From contig JAILZC010000048.1 of assembly GCA_023512665.1 (NCBI GenBank), positions 1-6,709 of the forward strand: DNA of 6,709 bases, read 5' to 3'. How positions within the stretch are numbered: position 1 is the stretch's first letter; every line of letters starts with the position of its first letter. This DNA comes from Candidatus Bipolaricaulota bacterium. Its GTDB lineage: Bacteria; Bipolaricaulota; Bipolaricaulia; RBG-16-55-9; DRXL01. A model generated the notes under the pieces. The model made no database searches, was not told the origin of the DNA, and saw nothing but the letters and a program-made list of their open reading frames with translations. A program made the position numbers and the translations under genes. Shown here in pieces: positions 5,702 through 6,709 of the stretch.

Positions 5702-6478
5702 TCACGGGGAGGTAATACACCGCCGCAAGCCCGCCTCATTCAAAATTATGAACTCTCCGCGCCGATAGGCGATCAGCCCGCGCTGCTTCAACACCCTCAG
5801 CTGCTTGCAGACCCACTCCGGCGTGTTCCCCAGCATCCCTGCAAGATCGCGCTCCGTCAGCTCCAAGCTCATCACCAGCCCTCGCTCACCCTTGCAGCCG
5901 TACTTCTCACCGAGCTGCAAGAGCAGCCCAACCAGCCGCTCGCGCGTCCCCTGATAGGCCTGCTCGGCCAAGCGCACCCGCAAATCCTCAATCTCCTGCG
6001 CCAATCTCTTCTGGATCGCTCGTGCGACTGACGGCGCGCTGCTCAGCAACTCCTGGAAATTCTCCACATTGAGCCACCCAACCACGGACTCAACCAACGC
6101 CCGCGCAGAGACGCTGCTGGCTTTCGCCTCCCAAAAGCCCGACTCCCCAAAGAGGTCGCCAGCACCAAGAAACTTTATGATCTGCGTTCGCCCTGCACTC
6201 GTGTAGCGCGTCAGTTGGACCTTGCCGCAACAGAGAATATAACACCCGGAGATCACAGCCCCTTGTTGGAAGATCGTCTCGCCCTTGGCGTAGGACTGAT
6301 GTCGGATGAACTGCTGTAGCGACGTTCGAGCATCGAGGCTCGTGAAGGGGCAGCCGGCAGGACTTCCACACGTTGTGCACGATACTTTGCGCATCTTGGG
6401 CAGCCCGGTCATCTCCCCAGAGATCCGTGGCTTTGCACCCCCCATTCGCGGAGGGTTCGCCTTGAGCAAAGATGACAC
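5702..6478 (-). CDS. Crp/Fnr-family transcription regulator with FNR-type CX2CX5C motif
   Basis: This 258-residue protein has the complete Crp/Fnr layout. N-terminal cysteines C34, C37 and C43 (CTTCGSPAGC) have exactly the CX2CX5C spacing of the E. coli FNR [4Fe-4S] ligands, followed by PFTSLD much as in FNR (IPFTLNE). Residues 50-140 are the cyclic-nucleotide-binding-type barrel (KGETIFQQGAVISGCYIL, GDLFGESGFW). The Arg/Ser cAMP contacts of CRP are absent. Residues 147-172 form the dimer helix, and 175-255 the winged helix (ELTERDLAGMLGNTPEWVCKQ, then LRVLKQRGLI). By eye, the fourth FNR ligand (C122) aligns with G134; C79, C83 and C84 are possible substitutes. In the recognition helix, E221, C224 and K225 stand where FNR has E209, S212 and R213. 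The start is uncertain: GTG 6478 has a poor SD, and ATG codons 12, 23 and 29 are alternatives. Oxygen or redox sensing is an inference. Confidence 0.92.
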   Translation of the reverse strand: MSSLLKANPPRMGGAKPRISGEMTGLPKMRKVSCTTCGSPAGCPFTSLDARTSLQQFIRHQSYAKGETIFQQGAVISGCYILCCGKVQLTRYTSAGRTQIIKFLGAGDLFGESGFWEAKASSVSARALVESVVGWLNVENFQELLSSAPSVARAIQKRLAQEIEDLRVRLAEQAYQGTRERLVGLLLQLGEKYGCKGERGLVMSLELTERDLAGMLGNTPEWVCKQLRVLKQRGLIAYRRGEFIILNEAGLRRCITSP

Positions 6479-6482
6479 CGCC

Positions 6483-6488
6483 AGTGTA
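6483..6488 (-). promoter_or_regulatory. Possible -10 for the regulator gene
   Basis: TACACT (6488-6483, 4 of 6) lies 17 bases after a poor -35 (TTGTTG, 6511-6506). Transcription would start almost at the GTG at 6478, which would mean a leaderless message or use of a downstream ATG. A TTGAA half-site (6504-6500) lies between the two hexamers and could allow autoregulation. Weak evidence. Confidence 0.25.
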
Positions 6489-6629
6489 ACCTAAAAGAGT
6501 TCAAGCAACAAGAGTGAGAAGTTCTTATGGCCATTGATGCCCGAGGGCGCTCGATATTCGACTCGACGGCCCGTTTGAGCTACCATGTGCACTGCGGAAA
6601 GAGGGGGGGAGATTGGTCTTCAATATGCA

Positions 6630-6709
6630 TCAATGAAGGAGCATCGCCACTATACCAATAACACAAGCGATAAGCACTATCAAGCCGAAGAGTCGCGTCA
6701 GGATTATGA
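6630..6709 (-). CDS. C-terminal end of a probable membrane protein (5' part outside window)
   Basis: An open frame enters from the right edge and ends at TGA 6632-6630. Its 25 residues include LTRLFGLIVLIACVIGIVAM followed by LLH and the stop: a basic residue, then one strongly hydrophobic span typical of a membrane helix. No start codon is needed inside the window if the gene continues outside it. The stop is 151 bases before the regulator's GTG. The stretch is too short to assign a family, and a chance open frame is possible. Confidence 0.4.
   Translation of the reverse strand, partial: IILTRLFGLIVLIACVIGIVAMLLH

Noticed and set aside
6548..6570. TCGATATTCGA inverted repeat upstream of the regulator
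   Set aside because: Arms are 4 bp with a 3-base centre and do not extend; this is expected by chance in this length of DNA.
6527..6661. 44-codon plus-strand frame from ATG 6527
   Set aside because: It has only a weak SD, no recognisable sequence, and overlaps the hydrophobic C-terminus on the other strand; too little support for a gene.

Overview
All the supported genes in this window lie on the minus strand. Strong Shine-Dalgarno sequences, a sigma70-type promoter, a Crp/Fnr regulator and a TauE-type transporter point to a bacterium. It is GC-rich, and half of the window encodes modular secreted proteins (GEVED, PKD, InlB-like, ASH and DNRLRE modules). That gene style is common in poorly studied environmental bacteria, but I cannot name a phylum from this sequence.

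Read in the direction of transcription (right to left), the layout is as follows. (1) 6630-6709: the last 25 codons of an apparent membrane protein that enters from outside the window. (2) 5702-6478: a Crp/Fnr-family regulator with the FNR iron-sulfur motif CX2CX5C but no cysteine at the usual fourth ligand position. (3) 5571-5701: a short AT-rich intergenic region with three copies of an FNR-like palindrome, TTGAA-N4-TTCAW, placed upstream of -10-like hexamers. (4) 4108-5522: a secreted ASH + DNRLRE protein whose reading frame is broken by one missing base, most likely in a C5 run. One added base restores 471 codons. (5) 1559-4072: an 837-residue secreted protein with an N-terminal GEVED module, a roughly 280-residue alanine-rich centre in which nearly every second residue is Ala, two InlB-like repeats and a C-terminal PKD domain. 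A hairpin follows its stop codon. (6) 603-1391 and 1-584: a two-gene operon with its own good promoter, encoding a TauE/SafE-family permease and an exported NHL beta-propeller protein that runs off the left edge.

The most interesting unit is 1559-5701. Two large exported surface-type proteins are co-oriented and closely spaced behind a cluster of FNR-like operators, directly downstream of a gene for an FNR-like regulator. I infer that the regulator may adjust production of this surface or matrix apparatus to oxygen or redox state. The strict (X-Ala)n region of the 837-residue protein resembles a fibrous, silk-like element and matches no domain I can name.
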